Assembly (NCBI GenBank): GCA_023389295.1
Contig: JAEWEO010000198.1
Location: 42,534 to 106,533, forward strand
DNA: 64,000 nt
From: Bacillota bacterium
Lineage (GTDB): Bacteria > Bacillota > Clostridia > Lachnospirales > Lachnospiraceae
Direction of reading: 5' to 3'
A program made the position numbers and the translations under genes. Positions within the stretch are counted from its first letter, which is position 1, and each line of letters starts with the position of its first letter. Positions 8,825 to 17,751 of the stretch are shown here, piece after piece. Below the pieces are notes generated by a model, which ran no database searches, had not been told where the DNA came from, and saw only the letters and a list, made by a program, of their open reading frames with translations.

Positions 8825-9010
8825 ATGGCTAAAACGTCAATGAAAGTAAAACAACAACGTACGCAGAAATTCTCCACTAGAGAATATAACCGTTGCAGAA
8901 TTTGTGGTCGTCCGCATGCATATTTAAGAAAATACGGAATCTGCAGAATTTGTTTTCGTGAATTAGCGTACAAAGGACAGATACCAGGCGTTAAGAAAGC
9001 TAGCTGGTAA
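8825..9010 (+). CDS. rpsN: 30S ribosomal protein S14, zinc-binding type Z
   Basis: The 61-residue protein has two CxxC pairs ([10 protein letters not shown] and CRICF, about residues 24-43), the mark of the zinc-containing S14 form of Firmicutes. It belongs to the 30S head. AGGAGGT precedes the ATG. No zinc-free paralogue occurs in this window. Confidence 0.97.
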   Translation: MAKTSMKVKQQRTQKFSTREYNRCRICGRPHAYLRKYGICRICFRELAYKGQIPGVKKASW

Positions 9011-9034
9011 GAGTTAAGAAAGGAGGCAAATGAA

Positions 9035-9436
9035 ATGACAATGAGCGATCCCATTGCAGATATGCTTACAAGAATACGTAATGCAAATACTGCGAAACAT
9101 GATACAGTAGATATTCCTGCTTCTAAGATGAAAATTGCTATTGCCGATATCCTCGTAAGGGAAGGTTATATCAAGAAGTACGAAATAGAAGAAGTAGAAA
9201 ACTTTAAGACTATCCATGTTACATTAAAATATGGTAAAGATAAAAATGTGAAGATTATCACAGGCCTTAAGAGAATTTCCAAACCGGGGCTTCGAGTATA
9301 TGCAAGCAAAGACAATATGCCGAAGGTTCTTGGAGGTTTAGGCGTTGCTATCATTTCTACAAACAAAGGTGTTATCACCGATAAAGAAGCTAGAGAATTA
9401 AAGGTAGGCGGCGAGGTACTCGCATTCGTTTGGTAA
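9035..9436 (+). CDS. rpsH: 30S ribosomal protein S8
   Basis: S8 is a central-domain primary binder of 16S rRNA and the translational repressor of the spc operon in E. coli. The 133-residue protein begins [18 protein letters not shown] and ends with the [17 protein letters not shown] motif. AAAGGAGG lies 8 nt before ATG 9035. Confidence 0.96.
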   Translation: MTMSDPIADMLTRIRNANTAKHDTVDIPASKMKIAIADILVREGYIKKYEIEEVENFKTIHVTLKYGKDKNVKIITGLKRISKPGLRVYASKDNMPKVLGGLGVAIISTNKGVITDKEARELKVGGEVLAFVW

Positions 9437-9443
9437 ATTCATT

Positions 9444-9488
9444 CTGTAAACTTTTACAGGGCAAAATCACTTCTAGAGGTGATTTTGC
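9444..9488 (+). repeat. Two adjacent hairpins between rpsH and rplF
   Basis: CTGTAAA (9444-9450) pairs with TTTACAG (9453-9459). Immediately after, GCAAAATCAC (9461-9470) pairs with GTGATTTTGC (9479-9488) around an 8-nt loop. Neither is followed by a U-tract. This is a compact tandem-hairpin unit inside the operon. Confidence 0.65.
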
Positions 9489-9513
9489 TGGCAAACGGAT
9501 AACAACGTTTTAC

Positions 9514-9543
9514 ACAAATGAATTGACACGTTCTTTCATTTGT
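9514..9543 (+). repeat. Inverted repeat upstream of rplF (copy 2 of a duplicated element)
   Basis: ACAAATGAA (9514-9522) pairs with TTCATTTGT (9535-9543). ATAACAACG (9499-9507) precedes it and TCAA follows. All of these match the element before rpsS at 4857-4948. The element ends 11 nt before AGGAGG of rplF. Confidence 0.7.
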
Positions 9544-9567
9544 CAAATATAATTAGGAGGTGCGGGC

Positions 9568-10110
9568 ATGTCACGTATAGGAAGAATGCCTATCGCTATA
9601 CCTGCAGGTGTAACTGTAGTTGTAGCAGAAAATAATAAAGTGACCGTGAAAGGTCCTAAGGGAACATTAGAGAGAGTGTTACCCGCTGAGATGCAAATCA
9701 AAGTCGAGGGTGCTGAAGTAGTAGTTACCAGACCCAATGATTTAAAGAAAATGAAGTCCTTACATGGTCTTACCAGAACATTAATTGCTAACATGGTAGT
9801 TGGTGTTACCGAAGGATACCAAAAGGTATTAGAAATCAACGGTGTTGGTTATAGAGCTGCAAAGAGTGGTAAAGAAATAACATTGACTTTAGGTTACTCC
9901 CATCCGGTTGTTATGGTTGATCCGGAAGGCATTGAATCCGTTCTGGAAGGTCAAAACAAGATTATTATTAAAGGTATAGATAAAGAAAAGGTTGGCCAAT
10001 ACGCCGCTGAAATCAGAGCAAAGAGAGCACCGGAACCTTACAAGGGTAAAGGTATTAAGTATTCTGATGAAGTGATCAGACGCAAGGTTGGTAAAACCGG
10101 TAAGAAATAA
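9568..10110 (+). CDS. rplF: 50S ribosomal protein L6
   Basis: L6 lies near the GTPase-associated centre. The 180-residue protein has duplicated domains and the C-terminal motif [19 protein letters not shown] (about residues 154-172). It follows a 131-nt gap holding three hairpins, long for this operon. AGGAGG (9555-9560) precedes the ATG by 7 nt. Confidence 0.97.
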   Translation: MSRIGRMPIAIPAGVTVVVAENNKVTVKGPKGTLERVLPAEMQIKVEGAEVVVTRPNDLKKMKSLHGLTRTLIANMVVGVTEGYQKVLEINGVGYRAAKSGKEITLTLGYSHPVVMVDPEGIESVLEGQNKIIIKGIDKEKVGQYAAEIRAKRAPEPYKGKGIKYSDEVIRRKVGKTGKK

Positions 10111-10127
10111 GGGAGGAGTGAAATTAA

Positions 10128-10496
10128 ATGGTTAGTAAAGAATCAAGATCTAAAGTTCGTGTAAAAAAACATTTAAAATTACGTAATCGTTTCACAGGTA
10201 CTCCTGAGAGACCGCGTTTGGCTGTGTTTAGAAGCAACAACCACATGTATGCACAGATTATTGATGATACAGTAGGTATGACTTTAGTAGCAGCTTCCAC
10301 ACTTGAAAAAGATGTTAAGGCTGAGCTTACGAAGACCAATGATGTAGCAGCAGCAGCATACTTAGGAACTGTTATCGCAAAGAAAGCATTGGAAAAAGGT
10401 ATTAAGGCTGTTGTCTTTGATAGAGGTGGCTTCATATATCAAGGAAAAGTAAAAGCATTGGCAGACGCAGCCCGCGCGGCTGGTCTGGAATTCTAA
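10128..10496 (+). CDS. rplR: 50S ribosomal protein L18
   Basis: L18 mediates 5S rRNA attachment with L5. The 122-residue protein has the [18 protein letters not shown] segment and the C-terminal [20 protein letters not shown] motif. GGGAGGAG lies before the ATG. Confidence 0.96.
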   Translation: MVSKESRSKVRVKKHLKLRNRFTGTPERPRLAVFRSNNHMYAQIIDDTVGMTLVAASTLEKDVKAELTKTNDVAAAAYLGTVIAKKALEKGIKAVVFDRGGFIYQGKVKALADAARAAGLEF

Positions 10497-10512
10497 GCAA
10501 GGAGGAAAACAC

Positions 10513-11022
10513 ATGAAACGTACAATCGTTGATGCCAGTCAACTGGAATTAGAAGATAAAGTAGTATCCATCAAACGTGTAACTAAGGTTGTAAAAGGTG
10601 GTCGTAACTTCAGATTTACAGCATTAGTAGTTGTTGGTGACAAGAACGGACACGTTGGCGCTGGACTCGGAAAAGCCGCTGAAATTCCAGAGGCTATTCG
10701 TAAAGGTAAAGAAGACGCGATTAAGAAATTAATCAGTCTACCGATAGATGAAAATGGCAGTGTACCACATGACTTCATGGGTAAATTCGGTAGTTCTACT
10801 GTATTACTGAAACGTGCTCCTGAAGGTACTGGTATTATTGCAGGTGGTCCTGCACGTAACGTGCTTGAGCTTGCTGGCTTAAAAAATATCCGTACTAAGT
10901 CACTTGGTTCCAACAATAAGCAGAACGTTGTTCTCGCTACAATTGAAGGTTTAAGCCAATTAAAGACTCCTGAGGAAGTTGCTAAGCTTCGCGGTATTCC
11001 TGTAGAGCAGTTATTAGGTTAA
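10513..11022 (+). CDS. rpsE: 30S ribosomal protein S5
   Basis: S5 contributes to decoding fidelity and is a classic site of spectinomycin resistance in the loop near [13 protein letters not shown] (about residues 23-35), which looks ordinary here. It is 169 residues and contains [17 protein letters not shown] and [25 protein letters not shown] precedes the ATG. Confidence 0.96.
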   Translation: MKRTIVDASQLELEDKVVSIKRVTKVVKGGRNFRFTALVVVGDKNGHVGAGLGKAAEIPEAIRKGKEDAIKKLISLPIDENGSVPHDFMGKFGSSTVLLKRAPEGTGIIAGGPARNVLELAGLKNIRTKSLGSNNKQNVVLATIEGLSQLKTPEEVAKLRGIPVEQLLG

Positions 11023-11111
11023 GCGGTTCTAGTCAAGTAGTGCAGCGATAGAATAATAACTGTAGGCGCGTAATTATTCATGGCAAGTGATGAACAGGAT
11101 ATAATCCCCAA

Positions 11112-11134
11112 ACGAATTGGCTTAGCCAATTCGT
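11112..11134 (+). repeat. 10-bp perfect hairpin between rpsE and rpmD
   Basis: ACGAATTGGC (11112-11121) pairs with GCCAATTCGT (11125-11134) over a 3-nt loop. The 147-nt gap is unusually long for this operon, and no U-tract follows the hairpin. Confidence 0.65.
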
Positions 11135-11169
11135 AAGGTTATCACTTAATTTAGATGGAGGTGTCAGAA

Positions 11170-11352
11170 ATGGCAGATAAATTAAAAGTAACACTAGTGA
11201 AATCTACAATCGGTGCCATTCCGAAGCACAGAGCAACCGTAACAGCATTAGGTTTAAAAAAGCTTAATAAGACTGTTGAAATGCCGGATAATGCTGCTGT
11301 TAGAGGAATGCTTGATCAGGTTAGACACTTAGTTAAGGTAGAAGAAATATAA
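11170..11352 (+). CDS. rpmD: 50S ribosomal protein L30
   Basis: L30 is a small large-subunit protein. The 60-residue product has the [20 protein letters not shown] core and the VRGML..V.HLV.VEE ending. It starts at ATG 11170, after GGAGGTG at 11157-11163. An upstream in-frame ATG at 11155 overlaps that ribosome binding site. Confidence 0.95.
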   Translation: MADKLKVTLVKSTIGAIPKHRATVTALGLKKLNKTVEMPDNAAVRGMLDQVRHLVKVEEI

Positions 11353-11377
11353 TTGCTTAAAGAAGGAGGTGCACGAC

Positions 11378-11818
11378 ATGAATTTATCAGAATTGAAACC
11401 TGCAGTAGGTTCCAAACAAAGCGATAACTTCAGAAGAGGACGTGGTCATGGTTCGGGTAACGGCAAAACTGCTGGTAAGGGACATAAGGGCCAGAAAGCT
11501 CGTTCCGGAGCTCCTAGAACTGGATTTGAAGGCGGTCAGATGCCTTTATACAGAAGAATTCCGAAGCGTGGTTTTACGAATAGAAACACAAAAGAAATTG
11601 TTGCAATTAACGTAGAAGTATTAAATAGATTTGAAGAAGGTACTACAGTTACAGTTGATTCATTAATAGAAGCAGGAATTATCAAAAACCCTAGAGATGG
11701 TGTAAAGATTCTTGGTCACGGCGAATTAACGAAGAAACTTGATGTCAAAGTTAATGCTTTTAGCGCAAGTGCAACAGAAAAAATACAAGCTCTTGGTGGA
11801 AATGCTGAGGTGGTATAA
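11378..11818 (+). CDS. rplO: 50S ribosomal protein L15
   Basis: L15 is a late assembly protein of the large subunit. It is 146 residues, glycine- and arginine-rich at the N-terminus ([20 protein letters not shown], residues about 21-40) and contains [18 protein letters not shown]. Start at ATG 11378 after AAGGAGG. The stop overlaps secY by one base (TAATG). Confidence 0.96.
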   Translation: MNLSELKPAVGSKQSDNFRRGRGHGSGNGKTAGKGHKGQKARSGAPRTGFEGGQMPLYRRIPKRGFTNRNTKEIVAINVEVLNRFEEGTTVTVDSLIEAGIIKNPRDGVKILGHGELTKKLDVKVNAFSASATEKIQALGGNAEVV

Positions 11819-13140
11819 TGTTTAAAACACTGCGAAATGCTTTCAAAGTTAAGGATATTCGAAACAGGCTTATATATACCTTTATTGCTCTTGTAGTAGT
11901 AAGATTGGGTACTTTACTTCCGGCTCCGGCTATCAGTAGGGACTATACCAATTCCATTTTTAACTCAGATGCGTTAGGTTTTTTTAACAGCTTAACTGGT
12001 GGTTCCTTTACGAACATGTCAATTTTCGCATTAAGTATTACTCCATATATCTCTGCTTCCATTATCATTCAACTTTTGACTATTGCAATTCCTAAATTAG
12101 AGGAAATGCAAAAAGAAGGTGAAGATGGTAGAAAGAAGCTTAATGAGCTTACCAGATACGTAACAGTTGGTTTGGCTGTTATTGAATCTGCAGCTTACGC
12201 AATCGGTTTTGGTAGCTCTAATGCATTAGAGGGCGGCTTAACATTTACTAACTTAATTGTTATTATAGCGTCCTTTACTGCTGGTTCTGCCTTCCTTATG
12301 TGGGTTGGTGAAAAAATCACACAGAATGGTATTGGTAATGGTATTTCCGTCATCTTGGCGGTAAATATCATTTCCACCATGCCAGATGATTTTATTGATT
12401 TATATCGCTCATATATTCAAGGTAAACCCGTTGTATCCGCAATATTAGCAGTATTAATCACTGCTGCTGTTAGTATTTTAACGGTAGTGTTAGTTATACT
12501 TTTACAGAATGCAGAGAGAAAGATTCCTGTTACCTATGCTAAAAAAGTACAGGGAAGAAAAATGGTAGGTGGACAAACCTCTCATATTCCTCTCAAGGTT
12601 AATACAGCAGGTGTTATTCCTGTAATTTTCGCTAACTCCTTAATGACCTTCCCGGTAGTAATTGCTAACTTCTTTGGGGTATACCCAGACAGAGCATACT
12701 TCTGGCCTAAGGTATTAAAGGTATTAAGCCAGAATAGCTGGTTTGTTACTAAGAGCTGGGGAGATTTCAAGTATAGTATCGGTGTTATAATCTATATTGT
12801 ACTTACTGTATTTTTTGCTTATTTCTATACATCAATTACCTTTAATCCAATTGAAGTATCAAATAACATGAAAAAGCAAGGTGGGTTTATCCCGGGTATT
12901 CGTCCTGGTAAGCCTACAACTGAGTATTTAACAAAAGTACTTAATAACATTATCTTTATCGGAGCAGTAGGCTTAGTTATAGTTTGCTTAATTCCTGTTT
13001 TAGTTTCAGGTGTATTTAATGCAAACTTTAGTTTCGGTGGAACCTCCATCATCATTATTGTTGGTGTTGTCATCGAAACCATCAAACAAATTGAATCTCA
13101 GTTGCTGGTACGCCACTACAAAGGATTCCTAAACGACTAA
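11818..13140 (+). CDS. secY: Protein translocase channel subunit SecY
   Basis: SecY is the pore of the Sec translocon, using SecA for secretion and SRP for membrane insertion. The 440-residue protein shows ten hydrophobic segments. It has the plug/TM2 region GSFTNMSIFALSITPYISASI, the NAERKIPVTYAKK cytoplasmic loop and the conserved RPGKPTTEYL loop between TM8 and TM9. It is translationally coupled to rplO, and is essential for exporting the surface proteins encoded later in this window. Confidence 0.97.
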   Translation: MFKTLRNAFKVKDIRNRLIYTFIALVVVRLGTLLPAPAISRDYTNSIFNSDALGFFNSLTGGSFTNMSIFALSITPYISASIIIQLLTIAIPKLEEMQKEGEDGRKKLNELTRYVTVGLAVIESAAYAIGFGSSNALEGGLTFTNLIVIIASFTAGSAFLMWVGEKITQNGIGNGISVILAVNIISTMPDDFIDLYRSYIQGKPVVSAILAVLITAAVSILTVVLVILLQNAERKIPVTYAKKVQGRKMVGGQTSHIPLKVNTAGVIPVIFANSLMTFPVVIANFFGVYPDRAYFWPKVLKVLSQNSWFVTKSWGDFKYSIGVIIYIVLTVFFAYFYTSITFNPIEVSNNMKKQGGFIPGIRPGKPTTEYLTKVLNNIIFIGAVGLVIVCLIPVLVSGVFNANFSFGGTSIIIIVGVVIETIKQIESQLLVRHYKGFLND

Positions 13141-13148
13141 AATAAATT

Positions 13149-13223
13149 CCGTTGTGAGATTCACAATGATGATGAAAAAGAGATAATAAATCATTTTCAC
13201 GTCCGAACTGTCTCTCACAACGG
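13149..13223 (+). ncRNA. Long-range 11-bp inverted repeat (structured RNA candidate) between secY and adk
   Basis: CCGTTGTGAGA (13149-13159) is exactly complementary to TCTCACAACGG (13213-13223). The 53 nt between contain a second pair (TGAAAA with TTTTCA). The element begins 9 nt after the secY stop, in a 283-nt gap. It has no U-tract, so it could be a structured RNA, a processing site or a regulator of adk. Confidence 0.4.
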
Positions 13224-13423
13224 TATATTGTGGTTAAAAGGATTTCACTTTCCTAGCATAGGGCATAAAAGTCCTGATTAATTAATTGGAATTTAATCGA
13301 AACGTTTGGGTAAGTGCAGTAATTGTAAGCCTCAATCGTTTATTTGAATAAAGTTAGTAGAAGTGGTAATTATTGATAAGTGACGAATGAATGCAAAATG
13401 TAATCAACAGGAGGGATATCAAC

Positions 13424-14068
13424 ATGAAAATTATTATGTTAGGTGCACCAGGTGCCGGTAAAGGCACGCAAGCTAAGAAACTGGCAGCAAAATATGGCAT
13501 TCCCCACATCTCTACAGGAGATATTTTCCGTGCTAATATCAAAAACGGAACTGAACTTGGAAAAAAAGCAAAAGTTTACATGGATCAAGGATTACTTGTT
13601 CCTGATGAATTAGTAGTAGATTTAGTAGTAGATCGTTTTAAAGAAGCAGATTGTGAAAATGGTTATGTATTAGATGGTTTTCCTAGAACTATTCCTCAGG
13701 CTAAGGCACTTGACGAAGCACTTGCTAAGAATGGCGATGCTGTAGAGTATGCAATAGATGTTGATGTTCCCGATTCAGATATTATCAGCCGTATGGCAGG
13801 CAGAAGAGCATGCGTAAGCTGTGGCGCAACATACCATTTGGTAACAATTCCGCCGAAGAAGGAAGGTATCTGCGATATCTGTAATGCTGAGTTAATTCTT
13901 CGTGATGATGATAAGCCTGAGACCGTTGAAAAACGCCTTAAGGTATATCATGAGCAAACACAGCCTCTTATTGATTATTATCAGAACAAGGGAATATTAA
14001 AGTCCGTTAACGGAACTAGAGATTTGGAAGAAGTTTTCGCAGATATTGTTAAAATAGTTGAAGCGTAA
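13424..14068 (+). CDS. adk: Adenylate kinase, zinc-binding lid type
   Basis: It catalyses ATP + AMP to 2 ADP in the cytoplasm. The 214-residue protein starts MKIIMLGAPGAGKGTQAKKL with the P-loop GAPGAGKGT. It has the AMP-binding DGFPRT motif and a lid with two Cys pairs (CVSC and CDIC, about residues 129-153) that would bind zinc, as in Gram-positive and thermophile enzymes. AGGAGGG precedes ATG 13424; an in-frame start at 13391 would put the ribosome binding site inside the gene. Confidence 0.97.
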   Translation: MKIIMLGAPGAGKGTQAKKLAAKYGIPHISTGDIFRANIKNGTELGKKAKVYMDQGLLVPDELVVDLVVDRFKEADCENGYVLDGFPRTIPQAKALDEALAKNGDAVEYAIDVDVPDSDIISRMAGRRACVSCGATYHLVTIPPKKEGICDICNAELILRDDDKPETVEKRLKVYHEQTQPLIDYYQNKGILKSVNGTRDLEEVFADIVKIVEA

Positions 14069-14143
14069 ATTATCTATATAAATGACATAATGCACGAGAT
14101 CTTAGTATGGAAGCGACGTGCTAAATAGAAAGGAAGAGATTGC

Positions 14144-14899
14144 ATGGCTATTAGTATTAAATCAGAGAAAGAAATTGCACTTATGCGAGAGTCCGGACGG
14201 ATTTTGGCATCGGTATTGGAGGAACTACAGGCAATGATTAGAAGTGGCATCTCCACTCTGGATATTGATAGAAAGTGTGCTGAATTAATTAAGCAATATA
14301 ATTGTATTCCTTCCTTTCTTAATTACAATGGCTATCCGGCATCCGTCTGTATTTCAGTAAATGACGAAGTTGTTCATGGAATACCCAGTAAGAAGAGAAT
14401 CCTAGAGGATGGCGATATCGTCAGTTTGGACTGTGGAGTTATTTATCAGGGCTTTCATTCCGATGCAGCTAGAACAGTTGCCGTTGGCGAGATTTCTTCT
14501 GAGGCAAAGCGTTTAATTGATGTTACCAAACAAAGCTTTTATGAAGGTATTAAGTATGCCAAAGAAGGTCATCATTTACATGAGATCTCGGAAGCAATCC
14601 AAACTTATGTTGAAGCACATGGCTACTCGGTAGTTAGGGATTTGGTGGGACATGGAATAGGACGCAACCTTCATGAAGAACCGCAGATACCAAATTTCAA
14701 ACAAAAACGCAGAGGTCCAAAGCTTGAGGCAGGAATGACATTAGCCATTGAACCAATGGTTAATGTTGGACGCTATGATGTATATTGGGAGGATGATGAT
14801 TGGACGGTTGTAACAGCTGACGGATCACTCTCCGCTCATTATGAAAATACGGTTCTGATTACCAACGGAGAACCGGAGATTTTAACCGTTTTAAAGTAG
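14144..14899 (+). CDS. map: Methionine aminopeptidase, type I
   Basis: It removes the initiator methionine from nascent proteins. The 251-residue protein has the expected dinuclear metal ligands: Asp in SLDCGVIYQGFHSDAART (two aspartates), His in GHGIGRNLHEEPQIPNF, Glu in TLAIEPMVNVG and Glu in SAHYENTVLIT. It follows adk as in most Firmicutes and lacks the N-terminal zinc domain of eukaryotic forms. Confidence 0.96.
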   Translation: MAISIKSEKEIALMRESGRILASVLEELQAMIRSGISTLDIDRKCAELIKQYNCIPSFLNYNGYPASVCISVNDEVVHGIPSKKRILEDGDIVSLDCGVIYQGFHSDAARTVAVGEISSEAKRLIDVTKQSFYEGIKYAKEGHHLHEISEAIQTYVEAHGYSVVRDLVGHGIGRNLHEEPQIPNFKQKRRGPKLEAGMTLAIEPMVNVGRYDVYWEDDDWTVVTADGSLSAHYENTVLITNGEPEILTVLK

Positions 14900-14954
14900 T
14901 ATATTTTACTAGCAATGAGACATACGTAAAAAAATCCGGGAAAGGTTATGTTAG

Positions 14955-15218
14955 ATGATGAATGAGTTTAACATCGGAGGCTTCGTAATTGCTACGGCAG
15001 GCCATGATACCGGTAAAAGTTATGTAATAATTCAGATAGAGAATGAATATGTATATTTAGTGGATGGCAGAATTAGAACTCTGGATCGTCCAAAAAAGAA
15101 AAAAAAGATGCATGTAAAATTGATTGATCACACAGATCAGGTCTTAGCTGAAAAGATAAGAAACCAATCAGTAAAAAACGAAGAGATAAAAAGAGCAATC
15201 AAATTGTTGCAATACTAA
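14955..15218 (+). CDS. KOW-domain RNA-binding protein (L14e-like)
   Basis: This 87-residue basic protein opens with a KOW-like segment ([19 protein letters not shown], about residues 8-26) and a lysine-rich stretch [10 protein letters not shown]. Proteins of this type are found between map and infA in Clostridia and are annotated as KOW-domain or L14e/L27e-like. They may bind rRNA, but no precise function is established to my knowledge. ATG codons at 14955 and 14958 are both possible starts; the ribosome binding site is weak. Confidence 0.8.
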   Translation: MMNEFNIGGFVIATAGHDTGKSYVIIQIENEYVYLVDGRIRTLDRPKKKKKMHVKLIDHTDQVLAEKIRNQSVKNEEIKRAIKLLQY

Positions 15219-15240
15219 AATTCAAGTAAGGAGGCCTATA

Positions 15241-15459
15241 ATGTCAAAGACCGATGTTGTTGAAATCGAAGGAACAGTAATCGAAAAACTACCGAACGCC
15301 ATGTTCCAGGTTGAGCTTGAAAACGGACACAAAGTATTGGCACATATTAGTGGTAAGCTTCGTATGAATTTTATTAAAATCGTACCAGGCGACAAGGTTA
15401 CACTTGAGCTATCACCTTATGATTTATCTAAGGGCAGAATTATCTGGAGAGATAAATAA
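15241..15459 (+). CDS. infA: Translation initiation factor IF-1
   Basis: IF-1 blocks the A site during initiation. The 72-residue OB-fold protein begins [20 protein letters not shown] and contains [18 protein letters not shown] and ends with the GRIIWRDK motif. AAGGAGG lies just upstream. Confidence 0.97.
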   Translation: MSKTDVVEIEGTVIEKLPNAMFQVELENGHKVLAHISGKLRMNFIKIVPGDKVTLELSPYDLSKGRIIWRDK

Positions 15460-15539
15460 AACACTCAAAAAAATTAGCATAGCTAATGGGTCTATACTAC
15501 AATTTGATGAAGAGACACATTGTTATAAAGACAGTTGTC

Positions 15540-15641
15540 AAAATGTCACATTGAGGTTGGACACATTTTAGATATGACAAGTAAAACATCTCACATTTTA
15601 CTTGGATAGGACAAGTTTTGGCAACCTTAAAAAAACTTGTC
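15540..15641 (+). repeat. Array of three tandem hairpins between infA and rpmJ
   Basis: Three consecutive inverted repeats occur: AAAATGT (15540-15546) with ACATTTT (15563-15569); CAAGTAAAA (15578-15586) with TTTTACTTG (15596-15604); and GACAAGTTTT (15610-15619) with AAAACTTGTC (15632-15641). They share GACAAGT-like words. The array ends about 20 bp before the rpmJ promoter, so it may serve as terminator of the upstream transcript, as operator DNA, or both. Confidence 0.6.
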
Positions 15642-15661
15642 GCAACTATAAAAAATATTGC

Positions 15662-15690
15662 TTGCTATTGTATAACTGCGGTGATATAAT
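15662..15690 (+). promoter_or_regulatory. Promoter for rpmJ and the alpha operon
   Basis: TTGCTA (15662-15667) and a perfect TATAAT (15685-15690) are spaced by 17 bp. Transcription from about 15697 gives a short leader to the GTG of rpmJ. Confidence 0.8.
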
Positions 15691-15724
15691 AGTAAACGGA
15701 CTTTTTTGAAAGGGGTGAATTACT

Positions 15725-15838
15725 GTGAAAGTAAGGTCATCAGTAAAACCGATTTGCGAAAAATGCAAAATCATTAGAAGAAAGGGTGCAATCAGAGTCA
15801 TCTGTGAGAACCCGAAACACAAACAAAGACAAGGCTAA
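15725..15838 (+). CDS. rpmJ: 50S ribosomal protein L36, zinc-ribbon type
   Basis: This 37-residue protein begins at GTG 15725 after AAAGGGGTG and reads [20 protein letters not shown] and onward to end KHKQRQG. CxxC (residues 11-14) plus a later Cys and His (CENPKH) form the zinc ribbon of the C+ form. Its place between infA and rpsM is canonical. Confidence 0.97.
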   Translation: MKVRSSVKPICEKCKIIRRKGAIRVICENPKHKQRQG

Positions 15839-16142
15839 TATACAATAGTTCGGGTACCTCAAAGACTCGTTATTGTTTTATATATTCTAGTTCTTGCTTT
15901 TTGTGTTACAATCATCTATCGGTCATCGAAGAATGAACCGGTAAGAACATTGTGATATTGTGGGCAGACATACGGTCCATCTAACCGTTATCGTACTGTC
16001 TTAAGAACCGTGCCGTCATCATGGAGTCTTAGCCTCAAGCTGATTGTCTTGAGAGTCACAATTTAAAGCGGCTGTGGTAATGCGTGATAGTTATTTTGCA
16101 TTACAAGTAACAAAAACATAATTTTGGAGGTGTAAAAAGCAC
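15839..16142 (+). promoter_or_regulatory. Structured intergenic leader between rpmJ and rpsM
   Basis: The 304-nt gap holds no gene that I can see but several inverted repeats: ACGGT/ACCGT near 15974-15990, CTCAAG/CTTGAG near 16034-16053, and GTAATGC (16077-16083) with GCATTAC (16098-16104) about 20 nt before the rpsM ribosome binding site. It may act in regulation of the alpha operon (S4 in other bacteria), but no family match could be tested. Confidence 0.4.
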
Positions 16143-16511
16143 ATGGCTCGTATCAGTGGTGTAGATTTACCAAGAGAGAAACGTGTAGAAATCGGACTTA
16201 CCTATATTTACGGTATCGGTAGAGTAAGTGCGAATCGAATTCTTACAGCGGCAAATGTTAATCCAGACACTCGTGTTAGGGACTTAACAGATGAAGAAGT
16301 AGGTAGAATTCGTGATATTATCGATGAAAGTTTTCAAGTAGAAGGTGATTTAAGAAGAGAAATCGCCCTTAACATTAAGAGACTTCAAGAAATTGGATGC
16401 TATAGAGGTATCCGTCATAGAAAAGGACTTCCGGTTCGTGGTCAGAAGACTAAGACTAACGCTAGAACTAGAAAAGGTCCTAGAAGAACTGTTGCTAATA
16501 AGAAGAAATAA
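16143..16511 (+). CDS. rpsM: 30S ribosomal protein S13
   Basis: S13 is a head protein that contacts P-site tRNA and bridges to L5. The 122-residue protein starts [30 protein letters not shown] (quoted here only in part), and ends with the basic [19 protein letters not shown] tail. GGAGGTG precedes the ATG by about 11 nt. Confidence 0.96.
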   Translation: MARISGVDLPREKRVEIGLTYIYGIGRVSANRILTAANVNPDTRVRDLTDEEVGRIRDIIDESFQVEGDLRREIALNIKRLQEIGCYRGIRHRKGLPVRGQKTKTNARTRKGPRRTVANKKK

Positions 16512-16731
16512 TTCAAATTAATGAATTCTTCATTACAATAACAGATATCTACCGATGGTGAGATCTATGTTGTTGAAGTAGTAACGTTTAAACTAACTAA
16601 GTAATCAGTAAGTCCGTAACGATGGATACGGATATAGAGACGCTTATGACACGCGTGGCGCGTATATAAGCAACACAATTGAGAGATAAGACAATTTCAA
16701 TTGCGAATAATCCAATAGGAGGGTTTGTTAG
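16512..16731 (+). repeat. Intergenic region rpsM-rpsK with a compound hairpin
   Basis: GCTTAT (16642-16647) with ATAAGC (16666-16671) encloses ACGCG/CGCGT (16651-16655, 16659-16663), giving a two-level hairpin. AATTG and CAATT words just before rpsK can form another. No U-tract follows. This is another long structured gap within the operon. Confidence 0.5.
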
Positions 16732-17136
16732 ATGGCTAAGAAAATGGCAACATCAGCTAAAAAAGTGACAAAGAAGCGTGTGAAGAAGAATGTCGATCGT
16801 GGACAGGCACACATTCAGTCATCTTTTAACAATACAATTGTTACGCTGACCGATGCAGAAGGTAATGCACTTTCTTGGGCAAGTGCCGGTGGATTAGGTT
16901 TCAGAGGTTCAAGAAAATCAACAGCTTATGCAGCACAGATGGCAGCTGAAACAGCAGCAAAGGCAGCACTTGTTCATGGTTTAAAATCAGTAGAGGTTAT
17001 GGTTAAAGGACCTGGCCAGGGTCGTGAAGCAGCAATTCGTGCACTTCAGGCTTGTGGTATCGAAGTAACAAGCATTAAGGACGTAACTCCCGTTCCTCAT
17101 AACGGATGTCGTCCACCTAAACGTAGAAGAGTCTAA
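16732..17136 (+). CDS. rpsK: 30S ribosomal protein S11
   Basis: S11 forms part of the platform near the E site. The 134-residue product has a lysine-rich N-terminus, slightly longer than typical, followed by [20 protein letters not shown] and the [20 protein letters not shown] core. It ends [20 protein letters not shown] precedes the ATG. Confidence 0.96.
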   Translation: MAKKMATSAKKVTKKRVKKNVDRGQAHIQSSFNNTIVTLTDAEGNALSWASAGGLGFRGSRKSTAYAAQMAAETAAKAALVHGLKSVEVMVKGPGQGREAAIRALQACGIEVTSIKDVTPVPHNGCRPPKRRRV

Positions 17137-17154
17137 TTAAGGAGGTATATAAAG

Positions 17155-17751
17155 ATGGCAAGAGATATGAGCCCAGTTTTAAAAAGATGTAGATCCCTTG
17201 GTCTGGAACCTGCTTACTTAGGAATTGATAAAAAATCAAACAGAACTTCATCAAGAGCAGGAAAGAAGACTAGCGAATATGGTTCTCAGTTAAGAGAAAA
17301 GCAGAAAGCAAAATTCATCTATGGTATGTTAGAAAAGCCTTTCAGAAACTTATTTGCAAGAGCTCAAAAGATGAAGAACGGTACTGTGGGTGAGAACCTG
17401 ATGACTCTGTTAGAGCTTAGACTTGACAATGTTATGTTCCGTATGGGATATGGCAGAACAAGAAAAGAAGCTAGACAGATCGTTGATCACAAGCACGTAT
17501 TAGTAAACGGCAAGTGTGTTAATATCCCGTCCTATACAATGAAAGCGGGAGATACGATTGAAATTAAAGAGAAATTTAAAAATACACAGAGATATAAGGA
17601 TATCTTTGAGGTAACAGACGGAAGAACCGTACCTGCATGGCTTGAATCAAATCACGAGACTTTTACAGGTGTTGTTAAGGAAGTTCCTACCAGAGACCAG
17701 ATTGATGTTCCGGTAAACGAAGTGTTAATTGTCGAGTTGTACTCCAAATAA
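17155..17751 (+). CDS. rpsD: 30S ribosomal protein S4, zinc-free form
   Basis: S4 nucleates the 30S body and guards the mRNA entry site. The 198-residue protein lacks the N-terminal four-cysteine zinc knuckle, so it is the C- form. It carries the S4 RNA-binding domain (LELRLDNVMFRMGYGRTRKE, then VNGKCVNIPSYTMKAGD). It sits between rpsK and rpoA, the clostridial rather than Bacillus arrangement. Confidence 0.96.
   Translation: MARDMSPVLKRCRSLGLEPAYLGIDKKSNRTSSRAGKKTSEYGSQLREKQKAKFIYGMLEKPFRNLFARAQKMKNGTVGENLMTLLELRLDNVMFRMGYGRTRKEARQIVDHKHVLVNGKCVNIPSYTMKAGDTIEIKEKFKNTQRYKDIFEVTDGRTVPAWLESNHETFTGVVKEVPTRDQIDVPVNEVLIVELYSK

Noticed and set aside
9523..9553. TTGACA and TATAAT upstream of rplF as a promoter
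   Set aside because: The spacing is 19 bp, and a start 7 nt after the -10 would remove the AGGAGG of rplF. The words are better explained as part of the duplicated inverted-repeat element.
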